Of a stretch of 64,000 nucleotides of DNA, positions 21,889 to 32,284 are shown piece after piece. A program made the position numbers and the translations under genes. The DNA comes from Cylindrotheca closterium (lineage: Eukaryota; Bacillariophyta; Bacillariophyceae; Bacillariales; Bacillariaceae): NCBI GenBank assembly GCA_933822405.4, contig CAKOGP040001814.1, forward strand, positions 1-64,000, read 5' to 3'. Numbering within the stretch: position 1 is the first letter of the stretch; every line of letters starts with the position of its first letter. The notes below the pieces were generated by a model. That model saw only the letters and a program-made list of their open reading frames with translations, was not told the origin of the DNA and did no database searches.

Positions 21889-22794
21889 TCAAGGTGCGAT
21901 AGGATTGGTGGGCTCTCCTTCAGTAGTGCTAGTAGTACCTGTTGCATCGTCCACCACCACGGGCAAGTAGGGACAACTCACATCCCCCACTTCCAACAAA
22001 TCGCATCGTCCTTGGACGTACGCTTGCAATTTGCGGGCCAATTGTGGAAATTGCTTGCGCGACAATTTGGTTTCCTCCACGAGGCCTGAGGTGGGATGGT
22101 AAATGTGACCATAGGGCAAACTTGGCACTCCCAAGCCTTGATGGAGATTGGCATTTTTGGCGTGACAAGGAACATCCACAAAGACGACATTGGGGAATTG
22201 ATGGGCCATTTTGTAAAAGATGGGTTGAATGGCCTTGCAGGCCCGGCACCAGGGAGCGTAGAATCGGACCACCACCAATTTGTTGTTGGAGGCCACCAAC
22301 TTTTGATACGCCTGCAAGGTTTCCACTTCAAAGACGTTTTGAGGCATGGATTGCTTCTTGCGAGTGGCAATGCGGGCCCGTTCGCTTTCTTCGTTCAAAA
22401 CTCCTCGCATGCGTTCTTGAAAGGATGGTGGTGACGATGATCGTCTGGAAGCACCTTCGGTTGGAAGGCTGACAGCGGCCGAGGCGCGTTGCTTCGATGG
22501 CTGTCTTGACGACGACTCTGACTGCGACTGCTTATCGGAGATTCCACCACCAGTGTTATTGTTCATATTGCCAGACGACCATCGAGGGGACCGTATTTTG
22601 CTGACAGAAGACTTGACGGGTGGCTTGTATGCAGCCATTTGCCAATTATTGGGTTGTGAAAAGGCATTGGTTGGCCTCAAAAGGCAGGAGCACGATAGGA
22701 GAATGAACAGAAAGGAATGGATCATCCAATCAATTCTCCGTTGTCTCCGTCTGGAAATAGGTTGACTCTGTCTGTTTTGTCCCGATGATGGCAT
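21889..22794 (-). CDS. Plastid-type thioredoxin-like protein (WCRAC)
   Basis: 301 residues from ATG 22794; a second in-frame Met at residue 24 (position 22725) starts a cleaner signal peptide (MIHSFLFILLSCSC...) and may be the true start. The signal region ends with PTNAF-SQ, which resembles the diatom plastid-import ASAFAP motif with its key Phe. After a Ser/Gln-rich linker comes a thioredoxin fold (about 150-270): VVVRFYAPWCRACKAI with active site W182-C-R-A-C186 in place of WCGPC, then GVPSLPYGHIY containing the expected loop near a cis-Pro. The pattern resembles the ACHT group of atypical chloroplast thioredoxins. A plastid redox role is inferred. The TPR gene lies divergently upstream. 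Confidence 0.75.
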   Translation of the reverse strand: MPSSGQNRQSQPISRRRQRRIDWMIHSFLFILLSCSCLLRPTNAFSQPNNWQMAAYKPPVKSSVSKIRSPRWSSGNMNNNTGGGISDKQSQSESSSRQPSKQRASAAVSLPTEGASRRSSSPPSFQERMRGVLNEESERARIATRKKQSMPQNVFEVETLQAYQKLVASNNKLVVVRFYAPWCRACKAIQPIFYKMAHQFPNVVFVDVPCHAKNANLHQGLGVPSLPYGHIYHPTSGLVEETKLSRKQFPQLARKLQAYVQGRCDLLEVGDVSCPYLPVVVDDATGTTSTTEGEPTNPIAP

Positions 22795-23566
22795 ACTGTA
22801 CTTTGTTGTATGCGTGATGTGCGTATGTTGTGTATGTATGTAGATCTGAAATACTACTGTTATTGAGAGTATGGTTGTATGGATCTTCAAGTAAGAAGAA
22901 TTGCAAGAATAAGAAGATTCCGAATATCGCTCAATATGGTGTATTCAAAATGATGGGCTCTGCAATCGTGCCTTTTGTCTTGTTTCAGATACGATAGTTG
23001 GAGTTGTAAAAAACTTCCTTCTCTTTCTTCCGATGATGCAACTGAATTTTTGGGGACGATGATGCGTGATGAGTGGAACAGAGACGACGTCCCCAGCGAA
23101 CATCACTCTCAGCCAATCAAAACCATGGTGCGGGTTTGACCTTCAACGGTATCTTTTCAGCGATGACGATCCAGAGAAAGACGTTACACGCGTATTCGTA
23201 TAATACTGGTGGAACCAACTACCAATTTCTACTTACACGTACGCAATTTCAAAAACGTCGGAATTCCGGACACCGTTCGCAGTTTCAGAGTTGTGGACGT
23301 CATTGATTGTAAAAAAAGGGGGACAGCCAATGATCTTTCCCTCTATCATACATCAATAGAAAGGGGCGTGCAAAGTTTCAAAGTCCCTCCAATATGCTCC
23401 CCGATATCGAACCTTCCCATCATTGGATTGAGTCGGACCTCATCGAGCCAGCGTGAAATGAAGCAAAAACAGTACACCGTGCTGGTAAAAATCTGACAAC
23501 CGTGACAACTCCTCCTCAAGGATACGAGTCTCATATCATTGTCATACTCACAGTTATACCATAATT
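22795..23566. other. Divergent intergenic region
   Basis: About 770 bp between the head-to-head thioredoxin-like and TPR genes. No gene recognised; likely contains both promoters. Confidence 0.45.
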
Positions 23567-23683
23567 ATGGAACGAACCATGAGACGGTTCAAAGAGGCCA
23601 TGTCCATGACACCACCCGCCTTTGTCATTGAGACCAAGACAAGTCGTCGTCGCAAAAGTCGCCCCAATAACCCTTCCACAAGC

Positions 23684-23718
<35 letters not shown>

Positions 23719-24373
23719 AGCAAAGTCCTTTTCGATGGGTTCCGGAGAGTTTCAAACACGATTGTTTCGGACGAACGTAGTGACTTGTCTCAAAGAAAAG
23801 CAAAAGAAGAATCCTCATTGCAATGCATCCTCGGTTTTGCTGGCAAAAGGGACACTGAACGCGAAAGAATGCAGCATGAATAGTACTACTGCTAGTACCG
23901 ATGACAACAAGTCCGAAAAGGAAAATAATAATACTCGTCAATTGCGTGGGGATGCTGCCTCGGCCGACGATACTGCTTCGTTCGATTTGGTCTTGGATGA
24001 CAGCCGATACGAATATGACGAAAGGAACAATTCTATACTGCAAGACAATAATGGAGTTGTTGCTGTGAAAGAAGATTGTTGTTCTTTTTCAGAGGACGAT
24101 GAGGACGAAATAAGTGAGGTATCGTCGATTGGTACAAACGGTGAATTTGTGACAACTCCAAATAAGCCAGTCCAAAAGGCGACTCGATTGTTAATGGCGG
24201 CCTCCTTTCCTACCGGTATTGGGGGTGATGCTACTAGCGTCCATACAACGACAACAACGACAACTCCATTGAAGGAACGTACTACGAACAGTCGAACCAT
24301 GAACAGCAGCAGTCTGCTCGCACCATCATCTAATGGCTGGTGGACTACCACCACCACTACTATCATCAACAGC

Positions 24374-24404
<31 letters not shown>

Positions 24405-25114
24405 GCAACCATCAAGGTCGCAGCAAGCTTGCCACTGCTAGACAAAAGACTGAATTGGGACACGCATTGCTCCAAAAACAAGACTATGCCAATGCCCGAA
24501 CAGTCTTGCTAGAAGCTACTCAATTGTACGAATCGTCATCATCATGCTCCTCCAATCATCAAAATGATACTACTACTGCTACAACTACTACAAGTCTGGC
24601 CCTTGCTTTGGACACTTATGCCGTGGCCTGTCTCAAATCATCCAGTCATATTCAAGAGGGCTTGACAGCACTCCAACGAGCCTTTTGCATTCGGAGTCAC
24701 CATTTGGGGGTCTGGCATGTGGATACGGTGGATACCTACAACAAGATTGCCGGAGTTCACTGGCAAACGGGCCAACCCGAAAAAGCCCTCCAAGAATATC
24801 AGCAAGTATTCAAAGTGCGAACGGCGCTGCTGGGGCCCCAACATCCGTCCGTGGCCATTACGGCCCATGCGTTGGCCAAGGTCCATTTGCAATTGGGGAA
24901 TGCCAAAGAATCAAAGGCGCATTTTGCACTGGCCAAGAGCATTTATCAGCAATTGGGAATGCGGTACGATCACAAGAGCATGGCCAAGCTATTGCGAGAT
25001 GAACAACAAACTGGGGTCATGTCGCAACTGGGCAACAAGAACAATACTCATCATGGTGATGGCAACGACGAACCAACCTCGTGGTTCCCAGATCCAATGA
25101 CTGCCGAGTTTTGA
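23567..25114 (+). CDS. Kinesin-light-chain-like TPR protein
   Basis: 515 residues, single exon, ATG at 23567. The N-terminal 280 residues are low-complexity, with two poly-Asn runs encoded by AAC repeats, Thr runs and acidic patches. From about residue 285 there are three to four tetratricopeptide repeats of the long (42-residue) kinesin-light-chain type: YANARTVLLEATQLYES, then VDTYNKIAGVHWQTGQPEKALQ and VAITAHALAKVHLQLGNAKESKAHF. TPRs mediate protein binding. No targeting signal is obvious. Similar single-domain TPR proteins with disordered N-termini are common in diatoms, and no partner can be named. Confidence 0.75.
23683..23718. repeat. (AAC)n coding microsatellite
   Basis: An in-frame AAC run encoding about eleven Asn near the N-terminus of the TPR protein. 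Confidence 0.9.
24367..24411. repeat. (AAC)n coding microsatellite
   Basis: A second in-frame AAC run in the TPR gene, encoding an Asn tract (SNNNN...NSN) just before the TPR domain. Confidence 0.9.
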
Positions 25115-26329
25115 GACAAGGATGATCTGATGGGCTTCTTTTGGTACAATGTGTGAGTGACGATGGGAAGCATTCTTGATCCAACCACAATACACTACAG
25201 TATTAATAGCTTGCATGCAAACAAGAGATTCAAAGGTATCTTTTTGACAATACAGACACCGCACAGACGCATGTTGAATGTGACACTTCTTTTTTCAAAA
25301 TCTGTCGCATGGAGAACGTTTGAAACGTCGATTTGTACCGTTGACGGTTAGGTCACTTATGGGAAGGCCGTTGGCCTCAAGTGGGACTTTGAAACTTTTC
25401 GCAATACCCAGTGAGGACCACCCGCCGGTGAGGATGGCAACCAAAAGTGGAGCCTTTTGGTTCCATCGTTTGCATGAAGTGTGTAGTCAAGGATAAGTTG
25501 TCACTACTACCCTATTAGCGGTTCAATAAAGCGGAGCAACGCTATGCAATCGAAACTGGAGGGTGAGAGATAATGTGAGGACTGTGGATTACATACATAT
25601 TATTGTACCATACCTTGACTCCGCTTGGCCAAACACAGCTGCAATCTGAACGAGAGGCCGATAGTAAGGTGCTACAGTACTTATAATAATGTAAAGTAGT
25701 CTGTAAAGTAGGCACGGAATGAAACTAGGACTGGTATTACTCTTTTGGTATTTTTAATGAAAACCATTGATTGAACAAGCCAACACAAGGAATTAACAGG
25801 ATCATCAGTGCTTTAGGACTCAACATTACTTACCTAAGATACTCTAAATGTAGATCGTTTCTACGGGCTCAACCACCACTGGTATGGATCATGCTAATGA
25901 TATACCGTTGTTGGTAAACTTTTTGAATTCCAGCTGATACGTGTGCCAACGTCCAAAAGTTGCGCAGGCCAACATGTGTAAAATACGATTTTTATGGCAG
26001 GCGGACTGTATTTTGGTTGCGGTTTTGGAGAGTCCCGTGCTCTTCTTGCCTTTGAAAATACGAGAAAAGTGAAAAGGGTACCAAAAGCATCAACAGACAC
26101 ATTCTCTGGAAAGATCAACCAACGGCAAGTGATACCCCCTGGGAAAAGTTAAAACGACCCAGCAGACAAAAATCATTCACTTGCCCACCAAGATTATCCC
26201 ACAATTTCTTTCATCTTGCTGCATTCAAATCACTTTCAAGTTGTGACGTTTAGTTTTGCTTTACAATAAGGGAACAATATCACTGAATCACCAAGTTTGA
26301 AACTTCCATAGGACTACATTACTCATACT
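25115..26329. other. Intergenic region
   Basis: About 1.2 kb without a supported gene. The only open frames are short, lack ATG or resemble nothing. Nothing else recognised until the TATA-like motif ahead of the protease. Confidence 0.5.
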
Positions 26330-26339
26330 CATATATATA
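26330..26339 (+). promoter_or_regulatory. TATA-like element of the protease gene
   Basis: CATATATATA lies about 25-30 bp upstream of the protease ATG. If used as a TATA box, the 5' leader would be extremely short or start very near the ATG, so this is only a candidate. Confidence 0.25.
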
Positions 26340-26361
26340 CAATCAAAATATTCATAATACA

Positions 26362-29019
26362 ATGTCTTCGCAATATCGGAGATCCACGGCCATTGCCATT
26401 CTATCACTGATGCTCAGTCAGGATTCTACGGCGCAAAAGCGAATCGTAGGGGGCAACCAAGCCGCCCAAGGAGAGTTCCCATTCTTTGTGGATACCATGG
26501 GAGGATGTGGTGCGTCACTTATTGCACCTGGAATTGTCCTCACGGCGGCCCATTGCAGCGACTACGACTCCTACATCAACCAGTTCGTCAGCGTGGGAGC
26601 CTACCAACAGGGTGGGGGAGCGGCAACCGGCGCCACGAAATCCAAAGTGATTGATGCTGCTACACATCCACAATACGATTCGATACGGATCAACTACGAT
26701 TTTTCACTGTTACGGTTAGAAGATGAAGTTTCGTTACCGATGACGTCCAATTTTGTCTTCAAGATAAACAAGGATGACACAGTCCCAACGATTGGACAAA
26801 ACTTGACAGTGATTGGATTGGGAATTATGGGAGAAGATGACGATGACATGCCTACGATACTACAAGAAGTGCAAGTCCAAGCAATTGATCACAAAGTATG
26901 CAATCAACAATATGATGACCAGGTCGCGGACGAGTCCATGTTCTGTGCCGGTGTGGAAGGTGGAGGCAAGGATAGTTGTCAAGGAGACAGCGGTGGTCCT
27001 TTGTTCATTCGGAATGGAAATGAATACACTCAAGTTGGAATCGTTAGTTGGGTGAGTGCGATCTTTTTGCGTTTGGCTAGAGGATATTTGCCTTGTCATG
27101 GCAGCGAGATTTCAGCTAACGTTATCGCAATTCCCATGATTTTTTCAACAACAGGGCGAAGGTTGTGCTCGAAGTGGCTACCCAGGAGTATATTCACGCA
27201 TTAGTCATGCATACGATTGGATTCGACAGGTTGCCTGTGGCTGTTGGGAGAGCACTTCGACGACACTGTGCGAAGGCTTTGTTGACACTGGTGGAGAGTG
27301 CCCGACGGCACCTCCTGTCTTCGTACCCGATCCAGACTGTGGGGACTTTCCAGGTTACGTGGATGAGTTTGGCGATACTTGCGAATGGTACCAAATCAAT
27401 GATGAGCCAGGATGTGCCGAATATGGTGATATTTTAGGAGGAGAAGGATTTGAAGGCACCAAGCCCTTGCAAGCATGCGTAAGTCTTACCAAGTTTCATT
27501 CCTCGTCGAACAATGTGGTTGTACTGTACTGACGTTCGTGATTCCTTTTTATCGTATAGTGTTATTGCGGTGGCGGTGGCGAGCGGGCACCGACAGTCTC
27601 TCCTGCACCGACCAAAGCTCCAATACCAACGAGTAGTCCAACCAAATTTGATATCGATCCCAACTGTACAGATTACGAAGGCTTTGTCGATGTGTATGGA
27701 GATGAGTGCTCATGGTATTCCGAATTTGATGATCGTAAGTAGCCTTTGCCTTGAATTGTGTCGAGACTCAAGTGTTTACATATCTCACGCCATCTTTGAT
27801 CAATTCAGCGGGATGTCCCATTGAAGGTGAAACCGCCGGTGGCAATGGGTTTGAGGATGTTACCGCTAGTGAAGCATGCGTAAGTACCCAATTCCTGCAT
27901 ATACTATAGGATGATATGGGTTTCAGACTTGATTCTAATGTTCCCGATTCGTTTTGACCACAACAGTGTACTTGTGGTGGAGGAGGCGAAACACCTCCAA
28001 CGGTAGCTCCTGGTCCCACAACCGCTCCAACAGTGGAGACGTTGCACTATGGTCCCAATTGTACGGATTTTCCAGGCTGGGAAGACTCTTATGGAGACGC
28101 ATGTGACTGGTACAAGGTACGAAGGCAGTATCGCAATCATTTTGTTCTTACTTGGAATTATCACCATCACTTATGCTTTGGCTTCTTTCAATGTACCTAG
28201 GAAAATGATACAGGTGGGTGCCCAATGCATGGGAACGAAGACGGAGGCTCTGGTTTCACAGGAATATCCGCTAGTGAAGGGTGTTGTTATTGTGGTGGTG
28301 GCAGCGAGGATGGAAGCGCCTTTACCAAGCCTCCGACTCCAAGTCCAACCCAACTTATCATTGACCCAAACTGCCAGGATGTGTCTGGGTTTGCAGATTT
28401 CTGTGGTGATGGATGCTGGTGGTACGAGGAACAAGATACGCCGGGGTGTCCCGAGTGGGGTGATTTGTTAGGCAAAACTGGCGCTAGCGAGATGGAAGCC
28501 AATGAGGCCTGCTGTCATTGTGGAGGAGGGATTGCCCTTCCGAGTGGACCAGATCCCACAGCTTCACCCGTCACGGCGCCAGCGACCGCCGCACCAAAAC
28601 CAACCGAGATGCCCACTGCCTATGTGGAAGATGAAACCTGTGTCGATCTGGCTGAATTCATGGACTATTTTGGAGACAATTGCAAGTGGTACCAAGTAAA
28701 TGACGATCCTTTGTGTCCACTATGGGGAAGTCACCAAGGAGGCAAAGGCTTTGAAAACTACACGGCCACAACGGCATGCTGCTACTGTGGAGGGGGTTTT
28801 ATCCGCACTGGAGCAGCAGCCGGAAACGAAACGATATCCGCTGGAGTTGGAAATTCCGACTTGGAATCATCCGTTCCACCACCTACCAGTGTTCCTTCCA
28901 ATGAGACTACCGCTGCTACAGGTACCATGCAAGCGAGTTCTTCCACTACGGCAAGTGTTGGACTCTTGATACCAATCGCACTTTTGTTCGCAACAATTGG
29001 GAAGATGTTTGTAAGCTAA
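26362..29019 (+). CDS. Trypsin-like protease with five Cys-rich modules
   Basis: Six exons: 26362-27051, 27155-27478, 27560-27734, 27809-27879, 27967-28116, 28201-29019; all introns GT-AG, 74-103 bp, and frames join exactly to 742 residues. A signal peptide precedes the activation site KR-IVGG (from residue 28). Triad: TAAHC (His), NYDFSLL (Asp), DSCQGDSGGP (Ser, with the specificity Asp six residues before it, implying trypsin-like Lys/Arg cleavage). After the protease come five modules of about 55 residues with the shared pattern C-x-D-(4-5)-D-x-x-GD-x-C-x-WY-...-C-...-ACC-x-CGGG, joined by Pro/Thr-rich linkers. The end is hydrophobic (GLLIPIALLFATIGKMFVS) and may be a GPI signal or membrane anchor. 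A secreted, wall- or surface-tethered protease is inferred. The module is not one I can name. Confidence 0.9.
27323..28806 (+). repeat. Five tandem Cys-rich modules (coding)
   Basis: Modules begin roughly at 27323, 27652, 28049, 28366 and 28628 (introns intervene). Each carries a first Cys, a GD-x-C-x-WY core, a PGCP-like segment (PGCA, PGCP, GGCP, PGCP, PLCP) and ends ACC/GCC-x-CGGG. Seven or so Cys per module would allow several disulfides. The first three are split by introns, the last two are not. Confidence 0.85.
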
Positions 29020-29329
29020 TATAGAAAATAATAATAATTTTTGGTCATGAGCTAATAAATTACTGGAGCCAATAATCCATCATGTTTTTGTAAAGACCAT
29101 AGTGCAAACATGCTTGTTCATGTTCCGAATCATTGTTCAATACACGTTGCGTTTTTTGTGAAGCGGGTTTGAATAATCTACAGTAGGTCCACGTTGCAAT
29201 ACAAGACTAATCTAAAGTTGTTGTTATTGTTGTGATAACGATATGATTCTAAATGTCTAAATGTTGTATTATTTGCTATTGTACAAGCCTAAATGGAAAA
29301 AGTGTGCTGATCGGATGGCAATGCCGTGT
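29020..29329. other. Intergenic region
   Basis: Short AT-rich spacer holding the 3' ends of two convergent genes; nothing else recognised. Confidence 0.45.
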
Positions 29330-29653
29330 TTACTTCTCAACACCGTAGGCGGTCATTTCTTTAAAAGTGTCTGTAAGTCTTCGAAAGACAGTGACTGGCG
29401 GTGCAGCTCCTGCAATAGATGTTGCTGCTGGTTGTTCAGGTCGAGCAAACATCTTTTGCATGAGTTGTCGTTGAAAGTTGTGTGGATTTTGAACGGTATC
29501 CATCTCGTACATGCTCAAGGGAGAATGCTTCTGTTCAAAGTCGTGGAGTCTGTGTTCATAAGCGGCATTTTCGCTCATGGCAGTAACACCTGGACCGACA
29601 ATGTAGTTGAAGTCCACGTTTGTTTCGGGGGTTTGAAGAGAAAAGTCCATCAT
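29330..29653 (-). CDS. Small hypothetical protein
   Basis: 107 residues from the first of two adjacent Met codons (ATG 29653). No domain recognised. The sequence is mixed polar, with NVDFNYIVGPGV near the start, a His/Glu-rich middle and an Ala/Pro stretch (PEQPAATSIAGAAPP) before a helical end (VFRRLTDTFKEM). No signal or membrane span. Codon use looks ordinary and the frame is fully open, so a real gene is plausible but unproven. It converges on the protease gene. Confidence 0.45.
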   Translation of the reverse strand: MMDFSLQTPETNVDFNYIVGPGVTAMSENAAYEHRLHDFEQKHSPLSMYEMDTVQNPHNFQRQLMQKMFARPEQPAATSIAGAAPPVTVFRRLTDTFKEMTAYGVEK

Positions 29654-29972
29654 GATGATAATTTTTTTTGCGTTGAAGTTTTGATTGTTCGTTGATTTGA
29701 TTTGTGTGCCAAAGAGAAGAAAAAATAAACTAATCACCACTCGCAAAACGGTTCGGGAAATCGTCGAAGAACAAATGGAGAGTGTTCGCTGCGCTGTACT
29801 TTGTCGGAACTACGACTAGTTCGAACACATTTAGTCGGACAAATTCAAAATACTGCAAAGTGGTCAGGACGATACCGGTGTACTGTAGATAACCAAACCG
29901 GAAAGTTTCCATGGCAATTAACCATGTAGTAGCCCAGTGATTTCGAATGTCATGTGTCGAAGAGATGATATA

Positions 29973-31243
29973 ATGACCTCCGGAAACTTGCTTTGGGAAT
30001 ACAAAGCTGCTGAAACAGCAAGGCACAGTATGGTCAAGATCAATGGCATGGCTTTGGTATTGGCAGCCAACTCGACGGTTACCAGTGGACTGACCACCTT
30101 GTACACCAAGATAGCCATCCTTGCCGATCAAACCCTAACTATTACTTCCGACTCTGAACTCTTTTTCGGGGAAGACCATCCTTCAGTGGAAAGACGGAAG
30201 AAGTTGGTGAGAGGAAAGGGAGGCCTATCACTTTTGGTGGTCCGAGTCACAACCAACGATGCCTCCTTGAGCAATGACGCAGCTGAAATTGGTGACACAT
30301 CTTTGGTACAAAAGGAGATGTTGTCAACCTGCAATCCAATGTGGAAGACTGGTCCAACATGGATCACAATCTCGAGATTGAGCCCTTGTCTGAAACGTAC
30401 ACGGGAGGCCTCGCTGGAGTCGACAAGCTCCCGAAACTTACTAGTGACGAGAACATTGTATTAAAGCCCTGCAAGAGACTATTATTTGATTTTCAATCAT
30501 GCCTTTGGCACCAACGAAGGGACAATCGAGGCCGCGAACACGGTCACCCTAACGTCCAAGACGACAAACAGCAATGCTTTCACATATTTTGAGGCGAAAA
30601 GCGCAGGTCAGTATATCACCGGCTATTGATGCTAGTGCAAACGGGCGCGGAGATGTCGAGGTCGTTAACGAGTCTTTTGCGGATCGTCCTGTGACTCCAA
30701 TGTCTGGTCCAACTTCTGGACCAAAATCTGGACCAGCCACTGGCCCATCGTCTTATCTGACTTCGGGCCCAACGGCAGGACCAACCTCTGGACCGACAGC
30801 AGGGGCCACCTTCTCGCCATTCAGCGTTCCGATTACCGGTCCTACGGATAAAGCCACTAACGAAAGTGGTGAACCACGGAACGAGATCAGACAGAAAGAG
30901 ATAAACGGTAACCCCCACCGGAAGTATAGCACTTTTCACGTTTATGCATGATTTACCCTTGTCGAGCAACGTGCTCAACAGCCGAATCAACTTTTCATAC
31001 TGCAGTCAAGGCATAGAACAAAGGACATTTTGAATTCCATGGACAGTGCGACATTGTCATGGCATCTGGCAAGAACATTTGCCAACGGCTTGGGATTGGA
31101 CATTCACCTTCGGACCAAGGGTTGTTCGCTGTTGGAGTTACATCAAGGTTGCTACCATTCGGAATGGCAACGATATCTTGGAAGTGGAAGGAACAGTCGG
31201 CTGGCGATACAACCTGAAATATTGGATCAACCATGAACACTAG
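29973..31243 (+). pseudogene. Secreted-protein relic, M11-metallopeptidase-like start
   Basis: A chain of plus-strand pieces in changing frames. The first (29973-30310) contains KLVRGKGGLSLLVVRVTTND and DAAEIGD, which resembles the N-terminal domain of diatom gametolysin-like (M11) metallopeptidases; the next frame continues VVNLQSNVEDWSN. A piece near 30525-30600 has NTVTLTSKTTNSNAFTYFEA. A Ser-Gly-Pro-Thr linker follows (30690-30850), then in another frame DWTFTFGP... and EVEGTVGWRYNLKYWI, which ends at a stop at 31243. No HExxH zinc motif is seen, so the catalytic domain seems deleted. Frame changes at several points argue against introns alone. The M11 link is by resemblance and is weak. 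Confidence 0.4.
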
Positions 31244-31338
31244 CTAGGAATAAGGCGAAGAAAAGTGATTTGAATAATATCTGGATTCTATGTAATATCT
31301 TGGTATTCTATCTTGTGTAGCGCATTTGTGGGAAGAGA

Positions 31339-31791
31339 CTAGAGTGTTGCTTGTAGTAGGGAGGTCAAAGATGTCCTCTTCATGGAAGTGTCTTTCGAAG
31401 ACTTCACTTCAACACAGTCATTTAGTGGAAGCTCAAACTCTTCGTCGAAATCTTCCTCATCTTCACTAGAACTTTCATCGGAATTGAAACTGGTTCGCAT
31501 GCAGCTGCGTACACAATGGAGGCTATCGATGTCATTATCGACATCGTTGCCAATTCGGCGGTTTCCTTGTTTTCTTATGCGCCGTTCCCTTGCGATCTTG
31601 AGGATGTCTTCGACTGCCATGTCAAGATTGACTTCGACTTTACCAACGCAATTTTGTTCAGCTTCAGCTTCTGATTGTTGAACTGATTCGGAGACAAAGT
31701 CGATTGGCCCGTTCTCGAATTCGAAATCAGCCATGGCGATGTCGATAACGTCGCCGAGAAGCTTGACGGCTGATTCTGTGCTGAGTGTCAT
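31339..31791 (-). CDS. Small acidic hypothetical protein
   Basis: 150 residues, ATG 31791. A helical N-terminal half (about 1-80) is followed by a basic patch (ARERRIRKQGNRR, about 68-80) and then a strongly acidic Ser-rich stretch (SDESSSEDEEDFDEEFE, about 104-121) with casein-kinase-2-like sites. No domain recognised, no signal peptide. The basic patch may be a nuclear signal. A nuclear or chromatin-binding role is a guess only. Confidence 0.45.
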   Translation of the reverse strand: MTLSTESAVKLLGDVIDIAMADFEFENGPIDFVSESVQQSEAEAEQNCVGKVEVNLDMAVEDILKIARERRIRKQGNRRIGNDVDNDIDSLHCVRSCMRTSFNSDESSSEDEEDFDEEFELPLNDCVEVKSSKDTSMKRTSLTSLLQATL

Positions 31792-32284
31792 GCTTGAAAG
31801 TGATTTGATTTGGTTTGATTTTTAAAATTTGATTGCTCTCAGAAATTATGAGAGAAACTGTGATGGAGAAGGTGGAAAAAGAAGGGTCAATGACCTTTAT
31901 GCCGAGCAGATTTCGTTCAACTTCCATAAACGTGCGAAGGAAAATAACGCAGGAACACGGTTCCTGACATTCAACATATGTTCTATGGCATCTGCCTAGC
32001 AATTCGTTTGCCCCTCGCCGGAGTTTCTCTTTATGTTCAACATGATTACTACTAGTAAATTACTAGAAAACCACTAGAAAATTCATCTGTTGTTGAAGGC
32101 ATCCGTGACCCCTTTTTCTCAGTCTGATGATATATTTTATATATGTCGTCAGATTCTGTGCAGTCATTTCAGTTCGCGGGCAAACGAAGTAAAAGAAAAA
32201 CGCCCGGGTAGTGACAAGTATTGCAAGAAGAGTAATTTTCGCATTTTGAAAACGGCATTACAAATTAGCATGCTTTCAAACTGT
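31792..32284. other. Intergenic region
   Basis: About 490 bp between two minus-strand genes. An open frame at 32090-32392 overlaps the 3' end of the monooxygenase in antisense and resembles nothing. Confidence 0.45.

Noticed and set aside
25894..26118. 74-codon minus-strand frame in a long intergenic gap
   Set aside because: Short, no domain, no supportive context.
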